From NCBI RefSeq assembly GCF_000420045.1, contig NZ_ATUE01000006.1, positions 62,001 through 126,000 on the forward strand: a stretch of DNA of 64,000 nucleotides, written 5' to 3'. The stretch is from Perlucidibaca piscinae DSM 21586. GTDB taxonomy: Bacteria; Pseudomonadota; Gammaproteobacteria; Pseudomonadales; Moraxellaceae. Shown here one piece after another: positions 16,180-24,503 of this stretch. Each line of letters begins with the position of its first letter. Within the stretch, counting starts at the first letter, position 1. The position numbers and the translations under genes are program-made. The notes under the pieces are model-generated. The model saw nothing but the letters and a program-made list of their open reading frames with translations, searched no databases and had not been told where the DNA came from.

Positions 16180-16207
16180 GCAGGGCGCAGACCGGAGCAT
16201 CACGATC

Positions 16208-17449
16208 ATGACCAGCGCTGTCGCCAGGCCAGGCCCCGAGGTTCGCCAGTACCTGCTGGTGACGGGCAACTACTGGGCCTTCACGCTCACCGATGGCGCC
16301 CTGCGCATGCTGGTGGTGCTGCATTTCCACAGCCTCGGCTACAGTCCGCTGCAGATTGCCGCACTGTTCCTGTTCTACGAGATCTTCGGCGTCATCACCA
16401 ACCTGTTTGGCGGCTACCTCGGTGCCCGTCTCGGCCTCAACCGGACCATGAACATCGGACTTGCGCTGCAGGTGGGGGCCTTGCTCATGCTGACCGTGCC
16501 GGCGGCCATGCTCAGCGTGCCCTGGGTGATGGCGGCGCAGGCGCTGTCCGGCGTCGCCAAGGACCTCAACAAGATGAGCGCCAAGAGCTCGATCAAGCTG
16601 CTGGTCCCGGACACTGCGCAGGGCGCGCTCTACCAGTGGGTAGCCATCCTCACCGGCTCCAAGAATGCCTTGAAGGGCGTCGGCTTCTTCCTCGGTGGCG
16701 CCTTGCTGGCGCTGATGGGGTTCACGGGTGCGGTGCTGGCCATGGCCGGCGTGCTGGCCCTGATCTGGGTCGGCAGCCTGATCCTGCTCAGGAAGGATCT
16801 CGGCAAGGCAAAGGTCAGGCCGAAATTCAGGGACCTGCTGTCCAGGAGTCGCGCCATCAACGTGCTGTCGGGGGCCAGACTGTTCCTGTTCGGTGCCCGC
16901 GATGTCTGGTTCGTGGTGGCACTCCCGGTCTATCTGAGTACCGTCTTCGGGTGGGATTTCTGGCAGGTCGGCGGCTTTCTTGCCGCCTGGATCATCGGCT
17001 ACGGCATGGTGCAGTCGGCGGCGCCCGCCATCACCGGCAAGGCGCAGGGCAGGGTGCCTGACGGACGCAGTGCCCTGGTCTGGGCGCTGACTCTGGCGGG
17101 CTTGCCGGCAGCCATCGCCGTCGGCTTGCAGGCGTCTCTGGACCCGCAGTGGGTGCTGCTGGGAGGACTGATGCTGTTTGGCGCCCTGTTTGCGGTGAAC
17201 TCGTCCCTGCACAGCTACCTCATCGTGTCCTGGGCCAGATCCGATGGCGTCTCGCTGGATGTCGGCTTCTACTACATGTCGAACGCGCTCGGGCGACTGC
17301 TGGGCACGCTGCTGTCCGGCTGGATCTACCAGATCCAGGGCCTGGAGGCCTGCCTCTGGATGTCGACGCTGTTCCTGCTGGCGACGGCGGCGATTTCGGT
17401 CAGACTGCCGCGCCCGCCATCCGCATCACATGCCCCGGAGTCCACCTGA
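16208..17449 (+). CDS. arsJ: ArsJ, 1-arseno-3-phosphoglycerate efflux permease (MFS)
   Basis: The start chosen is ATG 16208, after the GAPDH gene, giving 413 residues. It is an MFS protein with about 11-12 membrane helices and begins VRQYLLVTGNYWAFTLTDGA, a conserved ArsJ opening. GAKSSIKLL-like and YLIVSWARSDGVSLDVGFYY segments also match the family. ArsJ works with the arsenate-using GAPDH to expel pentavalent arsenic. The 28-base gap to gapdh and two-base gap to arsC indicate one transcript. Confidence 0.93.
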   Translation: MTSAVARPGPEVRQYLLVTGNYWAFTLTDGALRMLVVLHFHSLGYSPLQIAALFLFYEIFGVITNLFGGYLGARLGLNRTMNIGLALQVGALLMLTVPAAMLSVPWVMAAQALSGVAKDLNKMSAKSSIKLLVPDTAQGALYQWVAILTGSKNALKGVGFFLGGALLALMGFTGAVLAMAGVLALIWVGSLILLRKDLGKAKVRPKFRDLLSRSRAINVLSGARLFLFGARDVWFVVALPVYLSTVFGWDFWQVGGFLAAWIIGYGMVQSAAPAITGKAQGRVPDGRSALVWALTLAGLPAAIAVGLQASLDPQWVLLGGLMLFGALFAVNSSLHSYLIVSWARSDGVSLDVGFYYMSNALGRLLGTLLSGWIYQIQGLEACLWMSTLFLLATAAISVRLPRPPSASHAPEST

Positions 17450-17451
17450 CC

Positions 17452-17811
17452 ATGACCCACACGCTCACCCTCTGGCACAACCCGGCCTGCAGTGCCTCGC
17501 GCGCCGTGCTGACCCTGCTGCAGACGCACGGTCTTGATCCCGTGGTCATCGACTACCTGCACGAGCGGCCGACGCTGGCGCAGCTGCAGGTGCTGGCAGC
17601 CACGCCGGGACTGGGTGCCCGCGAGATCCTGCGCGTCAAGGAGCCGCTGGTGGCCGAGCTTGGCCTGGATCACCCGGACACGTCCGACGCCAGCATTCTC
17701 GCGGCCATCGCTGCGCATCCGGTGCTGCTCAACCGGCCGCTGCTGACCAGTGCTCAGGGCGGTCGCGCCTGCCGCCCGCCGGAGCGGGCCTGGGAGATCG
17801 TCAGTCCCTGA
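17452..17811 (+). CDS. arsC: Glutaredoxin-type arsenate reductase (ArsC)
   Basis: The start chosen is ATG 17452. This 119-residue ArsC-family protein has the catalytic Cys 13 in WHNPACSASR, REILRVKEPLVAELGL and the RPLLTSAQGGRACRPPE end with the arsenate-contacting arginines. It reduces arsenate to arsenite with glutathione and glutaredoxin. No arsenite pump (arsB or acr3) is visible in the window, so it would have to be elsewhere. Last gene of the arsenic operon, followed by LexA-controlled dinB. Confidence 0.9.
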   Translation: MTHTLTLWHNPACSASRAVLTLLQTHGLDPVVIDYLHERPTLAQLQVLAATPGLGAREILRVKEPLVAELGLDHPDTSDASILAAIAAHPVLLNRPLLTSAQGGRACRPPERAWEIVSP

Positions 17812-17860
17812 GGGGATTCCTGCGGCTCCCGGACTTGCGTGGGGTGCAGCGCTCTGGCAT

Positions 17861-17882
17861 ATACTGTCATCATGGACAGTAT
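17861..17882 (+). promoter_or_regulatory. LexA (SOS) box upstream of dinB
   Basis: The sequence ATACTGT-N8-ACAGTAT is a perfect palindrome with the LexA core CTGT-N8-ACAG. It ends two bases before the ATG chosen for dinB (17884). The overlap between box and the earlier ATGs excludes them as the natural start. Confidence 0.88.
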
Positions 17883-17883
17883 A

Positions 17884-19077
17884 ATGGCGCCTGCCTCCAC
17901 CCGCTGCATTGCCCATCTCGACATGGATGCCTTCTTTGCCTCCGTGTCGCTGCTGCGCTATCCGCAGCTGCGAGGTCTGCCCGTGGTCATCGGCGGCAGT
18001 CGTGCCGGCCATGCCGGTCTGCAGCACGCCGGGACCGCCGGGCTGGCCGATGCCGATCTGCCGGTATCCGCGTTCGCGCGTCTTCGTGACTATGTCGGGC
18101 GTGGCGTCATCACCACGGCCACCTACGAGGCGCGTGCCTTTGGCGTGGGGTCGGCGATGGGGCTGATGGCGGCGGCGAAGCGCTGCCCGGAGGCCATCCT
18201 GCTGCCTGCAGACTTCGAGCGCTACCGCAGTTTCTCGCGACGCTTCAAGGCGTGTGTCCTGGCGCTGACAGCGCAGATGGAGGACCGGGGCATCGACGAG
18301 GTCTATATGGATCTGAGCGACCATCCGCTGGCGATCCGTGACGGCGGCGAGTCGCTGGCGCGCACGCTGCAGGCTGACATACGACGCACCACCGGGCTGA
18401 GCTGCTCGATCGGACTGGCACCCAACAAGCTGCTGGCCAAGCTGGCCAGCGATCTCGACAAGCCGGCCGGCATCACCCGCCTGGATCAGGACGAATTCTT
18501 CCGCCGCCTTGGCGGCCGTCCCTGCCGTGCCCTGCACGGCATCGGCCCGCAGACCGACGTGCGCCTGCGGGCCATGGGCATCCTGACCATACGCGAGCTG
18601 GCGGAAACGCCGCTGTCCCGGTTGCAGGAGCTGTTCGGTCGCCGCCAGGGGCAGTGGCTGCATGACGCCAGCTGGGGACGTGATGATCGCCCGCTGACCG
18701 TGAGCCGGGATCCGGTATCCATGAGCCGGGAAACCACCTTTGCGCGAGACCGGCATCCCCGCCAGGACAGGGCGGCGCTGACGCAAACCCTCGAGGCATT
18801 GTGCCAGCGCCTGGCCGACGACCTGCAGCGCAAGGGCTGTTGCGGGCGCACGGTGGGCATCAAGATTCGCTATGACAATTTCCAGACGGTGACGCGCGAG
18901 GTGTCGGTGTCCGCCGGCGTGGCCTCTGCGTCAGACATTCTGCTGCTGGCCCGGCAAGCGCTGCGGCGGGTGCCGCTGACCCGGTCACTGCGTCTGCTGG
19001 GGGTGCGGGTGGGGGCCTTGCAGCCCCGCACGGCACCGATCAACCATTCCTTGCTGGATCTGCTCGAGGCCTGCTGA
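17884..19077 (+). CDS. dinB: DNA polymerase IV (DinB, Y-family)
   Basis: This 397-residue translesion polymerase starts just after the LexA box. It shows HLDMDAFFASV, the catalytic pair in EDRGIDEVYMDLS, the palm/thumb motif SIGLAPNKLLAKLASDL, and the helix-hairpin-helix GIGPQTDVRL. Compared with E. coli DinB it has roughly 27 extra residues after VVIGGSRAG before RGVITTATYEAR, including FARLRDYVG. I recall this insertion in betaproteobacterial DinB, so the gene may follow that lineage (inference). It is induced by DNA damage. Confidence 0.92.
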   Translation: MAPASTRCIAHLDMDAFFASVSLLRYPQLRGLPVVIGGSRAGHAGLQHAGTAGLADADLPVSAFARLRDYVGRGVITTATYEARAFGVGSAMGLMAAAKRCPEAILLPADFERYRSFSRRFKACVLALTAQMEDRGIDEVYMDLSDHPLAIRDGGESLARTLQADIRRTTGLSCSIGLAPNKLLAKLASDLDKPAGITRLDQDEFFRRLGGRPCRALHGIGPQTDVRLRAMGILTIRELAETPLSRLQELFGRRQGQWLHDASWGRDDRPLTVSRDPVSMSRETTFARDRHPRQDRAALTQTLEALCQRLADDLQRKGCCGRTVGIKIRYDNFQTVTREVSVSAGVASASDILLLARQALRRVPLTRSLRLLGVRVGALQPRTAPINHSLLDLLEAC

Positions 19078-19092
19078 CGACGGTCAGCAGGC
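19069..19092. terminator. Hairpin between convergent dinB and glycine-zipper genes
   Basis: A perfect 10-bp stem GCCTGCTGAC/GTCAGCAGGC with a four-base loop includes the dinB stop. There is no T-run, so termination would be weak or Rho-assisted. Confidence 0.4.
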
Positions 19093-19120
19093 GCGTGTCG
19101 AGCGCCAGTCAGGTGCTGCG

Positions 19121-19606
19121 TCAGCGGCCGTAGTAGCCGTCACGGTAGCCTTCGCGATAGGCGATGCGTTCATCGCGGTCACGGCGATCCCAGCGTGCAT
19201 GATGCTTGTGATGGTGCTTGTGCCAGCGCTTGGCATGGCCCGGCGGGGTGCTGACATAGACCACGCGAGGCGGTGCATAGGTCTGGGTGACCACCACCGG
19301 TGCCTGGCGATAGCTGCTGACCGGCTGGTAGTAGACCGGTGCGGCTGCAGGTGCATAGCTTGCATAGGTGGGGGCGTAATAGCGGTCATCGCGATCCGCC
19401 CGGTCGCGGGTGACGGCATTGCCGGCCGCCGCGCCGATGGCACCACCAATCACGGCGCCCTGGTTGCCGCCGACCTGATGGCCGATGACGGCACCGACGC
19501 CAGCACCGATCACGGTACCGAGTACCCGGTCATCCGCAGCAGCGGTGGTGCCGGCGAGCAGGGCGCTCAGGCCCAGGGCGGTGAACTTCCATGGTGTCGT
19601 CTTCAT
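19121..19606 (-). CDS. Exported glycine-zipper (2TM) protein
   Basis: This 161-residue protein starts at 19606 with an aggag Shine-Dalgarno and a Sec signal peptide ending near TTAAADD. It has a glycine-zipper helix VIGAGVGAVIGHQVGGNQGAVIGG repeated as GGAIGAAAG, and then a Tyr/Pro/Ala-rich stretch (residues 75-115). The C-terminus is His/Arg-rich (WHKHHHKHH then EGYRDGYYGR). Glycine-zipper proteins are common outer-membrane-associated stability factors. The longer reading frame back to 19690 is not supported by a signal peptide at its start. Confidence 0.8.
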   Translation of the reverse strand: MKTTPWKFTALGLSALLAGTTAAADDRVLGTVIGAGVGAVIGHQVGGNQGAVIGGAIGAAAGNAVTRDRADRDDRYYAPTYASYAPAAAPVYYQPVSSYRQAPVVVTQTYAPPRVVYVSTPPGHAKRWHKHHHKHHARWDRRDRDERIAYREGYRDGYYGR

Positions 19607-19768
19607 GACATGCTCCTGTTCAGTCTGTCCCTGTAATAAATGGTCGACCTCGGCTTTCGTTGACAGCAGCAAGCTGTGCACGAAAGACACACGTGTCGGA
19701 TATGGAATGTGTTATTTCTGTGCTGTTTATGTGTATCTTTGAAATATTGACAAGAACGAGAACAAGAA

Positions 19769-22762
19769 ATGAACACGTCACCTTTCGGTCGTGCTGCCGC
19801 ATTGACCCTGCTGAGTCTGTCGTTGCTGGGCCTTGGCGCCTGCTCCCGCAACAGCGATGACCGGGTTGCCGGCAGCGACGACCCGACCTCGCCGGCTGTC
19901 CGTGGCGGCTGCATTGCCGCCGACGCCCGGGCGCGCGACCGCATCCTCACCGAGCTGTTCCAGGCCAGTGCCGGTGATGTGGTGTCGCTGTGCGAAGGCC
20001 GCTTCGACATGCCCACCGGTCTGCTCATCAACAGCAAGCCGGGTATCACCCTCAAGGGGGCCGGCATGGACAAGACCATCCTCAATTTCGCCAAGAGCGA
20101 CAGTGCCGAGGGCATCAACGCGTCCTATTCGGACGGTCTGGTGCTGCAGGATTTCACTGTCGAGGACACGCCGGGCAACGGCATCCGCATCTTCCGCTCG
20201 AATTTCATCACGGTGCGTGGCGTGCGTGCGCGCTGGCATGACCTGGCCGGTCGCGACGAGACCGATCCGGGCTACACCCCGCGCTCCGATGTCGGCGCCT
20301 ACGCGCTGTACCCGGTCGAGGTGCGCCACATCCTGATGGAGAACTGCGAGGCGCATGGCGCCTCCGATGCCGGCGTCTACGTCGGGCAGTCCAGCGATGT
20401 CGTGGTGCAGAACTGCCTGGCCACCTACAACGTCGCCGGCTACGAGTTCGAGAACACCTACCGCGCCATCTTCCAGAACAACGTGGCGACGAAGAACACC
20501 GGCGGCTTCCTGATCTTCGACCTGCCTGACCTGCGCCAGTACGGCGAGAAGAACATCGTCCGCAACAACAAGAGCTACGGCAACAACACCGAGAACTTCG
20601 CGCCCATCGGCAACATCGTCGGTCTGACCCCGCGCGGCACCGGCATGCTCGTTCTGGCCTCCGACCAGCTGGAGATCTACGGCAACGAGATTCATGACAA
20701 CGACAGCATCGGCATCGGCATCGTCAACTTCGGGCTGGTCGACAACAAGTACCCGGATCAACGCTACGACTTCTATCCGGAGGGTTTGGAGATTCACCAC
20801 AACACCTTCCGCAACAACGGCATGAATCCGCAGCAGCCCAATCCGGATCGTGGCGTGGCCTCGGCGCTGCCTCTGCTGCTGCGCGTGAAGAACTTCGGAC
20901 GCGGTGCGGACATTGTCTGGGATGGTGGCGAGGACACGCCGAACGGCTGCACCGAATACCCCGTCGACAAGGATGGCGTCCCCCTCAACCGGCCCAATCC
21001 CAACGAGACCGGGCGGTACGAAGCGCGGGTGGACGAGCGCGGCCGACCCAATTTCGACCGTTCCGACCGGGAGCCGACCTGCAAGTACAATGCCTGGAAA
21101 TTCACTGCCCAGGGCCAGCTCAAGAAGCCGGAAAACGGCATCTGCATCACCAACAACCAGCATGACAGCAACCCGCTGAAGACGGCGTTCCTGAATGCCA
21201 AGTTGAATCGTACCGACCTCGGGCCGGAGCTGGTGCAGCAGCTGGCCACGCCGGGCTCCTCCGATCTGGCGCCGCACAACTGCGATCTGCCGGCACGCGT
21301 GCCACCGGTGCTGAAGCTGCCCTATGTGGCAACCGCCGGCGAGAAGCGCCCGACCGCTGCCGAGACGCAGAAGGTCTGCTCGGCAGTGAAGCCGGGCGAG
21401 GTCAACTGGGCCGCGCTGGCTCGCCATGACTGCCCGGATCTGGCGCAGTACGGCCTGTTCAAGGAGGCGTCCGATCCGCTCTCGGGCGGGCAGGGCAACG
21501 GCGTCATGCCGTATCAGCTCAACACCGCCCTGTTCAGTGACTACGCCAGCAAGGACCGCGTCATCTTCCTGCCACCGGGCAGCACGCCGGGCTCGGTGCA
21601 GCCGGCTGCCTACAAGGACAGCCGCCAGGGCGTGACCGCGACCCTGGACTTCCCGGTCGGCACGGTGATCGCCAAGACCTTCAGCTTCCGCAAGGAGGAT
21701 GCGGCCGGCAAGCTGCTGGCCGAGAAGGTCATCGAGACCCGTCTGCTGATCAAGCGCCAGACCGCCACCGGCGTGAACTGGGTCGGGCTGCCCTACATCT
21801 GGTCGCATGACGGCAATGGCCGCACCACGACGGCGGCATTGAGCCTGGCGGGTGGTTCGGCATCGGTGGCCTGGGACTATCTGGATCCCAATCCCAAGGT
21901 GCTGAAGAACGGCCAGCGTGCGCGATACACCGGCACCGCCAGCCAGTACACGATTCCGGCGGCGCTGAACTGCATCAGCTGCCATGGCGGCGATGATCGC
22001 GAGCCGGGGTCGGCACCGATCGGTCCCAAGGCGCGCAATCTCGACCGTGGTGTCAATGCCGATCTCGGTGGCAGCAACCAGCTGGTGCTGATGAAGACGC
22101 GCGGCTGGCTGACCGGGCTGCCGGCCACGCCGGAGGCACGCCAGCCGGCCTGGGACGTCGCCGGTGACTCCGGCGAGCTGCCGGGTTCCGCGCTGGACAT
22201 CCACAAGCGCATGCGGGCCTACCTCGAAGTCAACTGCATGCACTGCCACAACCCCAATGGCGGCGGCTCCAACTCGGGCCTGTTCCTGGACAGCTTCCGG
22301 GTCGTCGACAAGCGCTACGGCATCTGCAAGAAGCCGGTGGCGGCCGGGCGCGGCTCCGGCGGCTTCAAGCACGACATCGTGCTGGGGCAGGCGGCGTCAT
22401 CGATCATGCCGTTCCGCGTCGGCTCCGCCGAGGCCGGTATCCGCATGCCGTCGATCGCACGCACGGTGGTGCATGGCGAAGCAGCGGCGATGATGAACGA
22501 CTGGGTGCAGAACCAGCTGCCGGCGGTGAATGCCCTCGACGATGATCTGGTGCGCAACGAGGAGAACTGCAGCGACAGCGAACTGCCGCTGCTGGTCACC
22601 GAGCTGCTGCCGGGCGAGGTGCTGGACGTGATCAACGAGCTGCAGAAGGCGGGTGCCACCGGCGGTCTCTCGACAGACCAGCTCACCAGCCTGTTCAGCC
22701 GTGTCACCGGCATGAGCTCGCCGACCCAGCGTAGCCAGCAGGCCATGCCCGCCTCGCGCTGA
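19769..22762 (+). CDS. Parallel beta-helix lipoprotein fused to diheme c-type cytochrome (SO2931-SO2930 type)
   Basis: This 997-residue protein begins with a lipoprotein signal (LLGLGACSRN, lipid Cys near 27). Residues about 60-400 are right-handed parallel beta-helix repeats (ILMENCEAHGASDAGVYVG, FQNNVATKNTGG). A linker follows, and from about 540 comes a cytochrome part with two heme motifs, CISCH (Cys 735) and CMHCH (Cys 823), separated by 88 residues. These two families are usually two adjacent genes, known in Shewanella as SO_2931 and SO_2930, and fusions are recorded; function is unknown. Heme attachment plus lipid anchor place it in the periplasm. The surrounding genes give no electron-transfer partner. 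A strong terminator follows. Confidence 0.85.
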   Translation: MNTSPFGRAAALTLLSLSLLGLGACSRNSDDRVAGSDDPTSPAVRGGCIAADARARDRILTELFQASAGDVVSLCEGRFDMPTGLLINSKPGITLKGAGMDKTILNFAKSDSAEGINASYSDGLVLQDFTVEDTPGNGIRIFRSNFITVRGVRARWHDLAGRDETDPGYTPRSDVGAYALYPVEVRHILMENCEAHGASDAGVYVGQSSDVVVQNCLATYNVAGYEFENTYRAIFQNNVATKNTGGFLIFDLPDLRQYGEKNIVRNNKSYGNNTENFAPIGNIVGLTPRGTGMLVLASDQLEIYGNEIHDNDSIGIGIVNFGLVDNKYPDQRYDFYPEGLEIHHNTFRNNGMNPQQPNPDRGVASALPLLLRVKNFGRGADIVWDGGEDTPNGCTEYPVDKDGVPLNRPNPNETGRYEARVDERGRPNFDRSDREPTCKYNAWKFTAQGQLKKPENGICITNNQHDSNPLKTAFLNAKLNRTDLGPELVQQLATPGSSDLAPHNCDLPARVPPVLKLPYVATAGEKRPTAAETQKVCSAVKPGEVNWAALARHDCPDLAQYGLFKEASDPLSGGQGNGVMPYQLNTALFSDYASKDRVIFLPPGSTPGSVQPAAYKDSRQGVTATLDFPVGTVIAKTFSFRKEDAAGKLLAEKVIETRLLIKRQTATGVNWVGLPYIWSHDGNGRTTTAALSLAGGSASVAWDYLDPNPKVLKNGQRARYTGTASQYTIPAALNCISCHGGDDREPGSAPIGPKARNLDRGVNADLGGSNQLVLMKTRGWLTGLPATPEARQPAWDVAGDSGELPGSALDIHKRMRAYLEVNCMHCHNPNGGGSNSGLFLDSFRVVDKRYGICKKPVAAGRGSGGFKHDIVLGQAASSIMPFRVGSAEAGIRMPSIARTVVHGEAAAMMNDWVQNQLPAVNALDDDLVRNEENCSDSELPLLVTELLPGEVLDVINELQKAGATGGLSTDQLTSLFSRVTGMSSPTQRSQQAMPASR

Positions 22763-22812
22763 GACGGGCCGAGGTGCCTGGCTGAGGTATCGGGCTTGCA
22801 TGTCGCAGGCCG

Positions 22813-22847
22813 GGCCGCTGCTCACCTAGGTGTGCAGCGGCCTTTTT
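22813..22847 (+). terminator. Rho-independent terminator
   Basis: The stem GGCCGCTG (22813-22820) pairs with CAGCGGCC (22835-22842), with an inner CACC/GGTG pair, and is followed by TTTTT. It ends the beta-helix/cytochrome gene just before the gltX promoter. Confidence 0.8.
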
Positions 22848-22850
22848 CTT

Positions 22851-22860
22851 TATACTGCGC
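22851..22860 (+). promoter_or_regulatory. -10 box and GC discriminator of gltX
   Basis: TATACT directly followed by GCGC. The same TATACTGCGC block occurs in the SRP RNA promoter at 31275. No convincing -35 is visible for this one. Confidence 0.45.
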
Positions 22861-22883
22861 GCCTTCCGTTTTCCCGTGACGAG

Positions 22884-24437
22884 ATGTCCATGACTGCCCT
22901 GACCAAGCCTGTGCGTACCCGTGTCGCGCCTTCGCCTACCGGCGATCCTCATGTCGGCACCGCCTATGTCGCCCTGTTCAATCTCTGCTTCGCGCGTCAG
23001 CACGGCGGTCAGTTCATCCTGCGCATCGAGGATACCGATCAGGTGCGCTCGACGCCGGAGTCGGAGCAGCAGATCCTGGCCTCGCTGAAGTGGCTGGGCC
23101 TGAACTGGGATGAAGGCCCCGATGTCGGCGGTCCGCATGCACCGTATCGTCAGAGCGAGCGCAGCGACATCTACAAGACGCACGCGAACATCCTGCTGGA
23201 AAAGGGACATGCCTTCCGCTGCTTCTGCACGGCCGAGCGTCTGGAGCAGCTGCGTGCCGAGCAGACCGCCGCCAAGGGCGCGCTGGGCTATGACGGGCAC
23301 TGCACGGGATTGTCCGCCGACGAGGTCAGCCGTCGCCTGGCGGCCGGCGAGCCGCACGTCATCCGCATGAAGGTGCCGCGCCCGGCCGCTGACGCGCCTC
23401 GCGAGGAGACCACCTGCGAGATCAACGACCTGCTGCGCGGCACCATTGCCATCGACTGGAAAGAAGTCGACATGCAGGTGCTGATGAAGGCCGACGGCCT
23501 GCCCACCTATCACCTCGCCAACGTGGTCGATGACCACCTCATGGAAATCACCCATGTGCTGCGCGGCGAGGAGTGGATCAGCTCGGCGCCCAAGCACAAG
23601 CTGCTCTACCAGTACTTCGGCTGGGACATGCCGCAGCTCTGCCACATGCCGCTGCTGCGCAACCCGGACAAGTCCAAGCTGTCCAAGCGCAAGAACCCGA
23701 CCTCGATCACCTACTACGAGCGCATGGGCTATCTGCCCGAGGCGCTGCTCAACTACCTGGGACGCATGGGCTGGTCCATGCCGGACGAGCGCGAGCAGTT
23801 CACCCTGGCCGAGATGATCGCGAATTTCGACGTGCAGCGCGTGTCGCTGGGCGGGCCGATCTTCGATGTCGAGAAGCTGGCCTGGCTCAACGGCCAGTGG
23901 CTCAAGGGCCTGACACCTCAGCAGTTCGTGGCGGCCTTCCAGCGCTGGATCACCCCGGACTATCTGGCGCGCGTGGCCAGCCAGATCCAGACCCGTGTTT
24001 CCACGCTGTCGGAGGCGGTCGACAAGGCCGGCTTCTTCTTCGCCGGCAAGGTCGCGCTGACGCCGGAGAGCTTCGCGCACAAGTCGCTGACGCCGGATCA
24101 GGTGAAGACCATCCTGCAGCTCGCGCTGTGGGAGCTGGAGGCGCTGCGTGCCTGGCAGCACGAGGGGATCGCGGATCTGCTGCAGCGCCTGAGTGCCTTC
24201 CTGGGCATCAAGATGCGTGACTTCATGGCGCCATTCTTCGTCAGCATGGCGGGTTCGCCATCGGCGCCGCCGGTGATGGAGGCCATGGCCATCATGGGTC
24301 CGGACATGACCCGGGCGCGTCTGCGTGAAGCCATCGCGGTGCTCGGCGGCGTGTCCAAGAAGGAGGCCAAGGAGCTGGAAAAGCTGCTCGCCGCCTTCCG
24401 CCGTGGCGAGCCCCTGGCCGTCTCGCCGACCCCCTGA
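22884..24437 (+). CDS. gltX: Glutamyl-tRNA synthetase
   Basis: This 517-residue class I synthetase has the HIGH-type motif PSPTGDPHVGTAY (residues 16-28) and KMSKS-type KLSKR (265-269). It also has a Cys-containing region FRCFCTAERLEQLR of the zinc-like insert, and the anticodon-binding C-terminus. Length is like Pseudomonadales GltX (about 490-520). It charges tRNA-Glu; the tRNA-Glu gene of this window lies 4 kb further on. ATG 22884 or 22890 are both possible starts. It is convergent with leuA across a perfect inverted repeat. Confidence 0.96.
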   Translation: MSMTALTKPVRTRVAPSPTGDPHVGTAYVALFNLCFARQHGGQFILRIEDTDQVRSTPESEQQILASLKWLGLNWDEGPDVGGPHAPYRQSERSDIYKTHANILLEKGHAFRCFCTAERLEQLRAEQTAAKGALGYDGHCTGLSADEVSRRLAAGEPHVIRMKVPRPAADAPREETTCEINDLLRGTIAIDWKEVDMQVLMKADGLPTYHLANVVDDHLMEITHVLRGEEWISSAPKHKLLYQYFGWDMPQLCHMPLLRNPDKSKLSKRKNPTSITYYERMGYLPEALLNYLGRMGWSMPDEREQFTLAEMIANFDVQRVSLGGPIFDVEKLAWLNGQWLKGLTPQQFVAAFQRWITPDYLARVASQIQTRVSTLSEAVDKAGFFFAGKVALTPESFAHKSLTPDQVKTILQLALWELEALRAWQHEGIADLLQRLSAFLGIKMRDFMAPFFVSMAGSPSAPPVMEAMAIMGPDMTRARLREAIAVLGGVSKKEAKELEKLLAAFRRGEPLAVSPTP

Positions 24438-24445
24438 GCGGCTTT

Positions 24446-24496
24446 GAGTCCCGGGCTGGTGCTGTCCTCCCGGAGGACAGCACCAGCCCGGGACTC
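24446..24496. repeat. Perfect 25-bp inverted repeat between gltX and leuA
   Basis: Arms 24446-24470 and 24472-24496 are exact reverse complements with one base between them. It fills the gap between convergent genes. No T-run is on either side, so it is more than a plain Rho-independent terminator. Confidence 0.85.
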
Positions 24497-24503
24497 TGTC
24501 ACC

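Noticed and set aside
19778..22372. A long open frame (864 codons) on the minus strand opposite the beta-helix/cytochrome gene.
   Set aside because: It is a by-product of GC-rich codon use in the plus-strand gene; it has no signal peptide, domain or Shine-Dalgarno.
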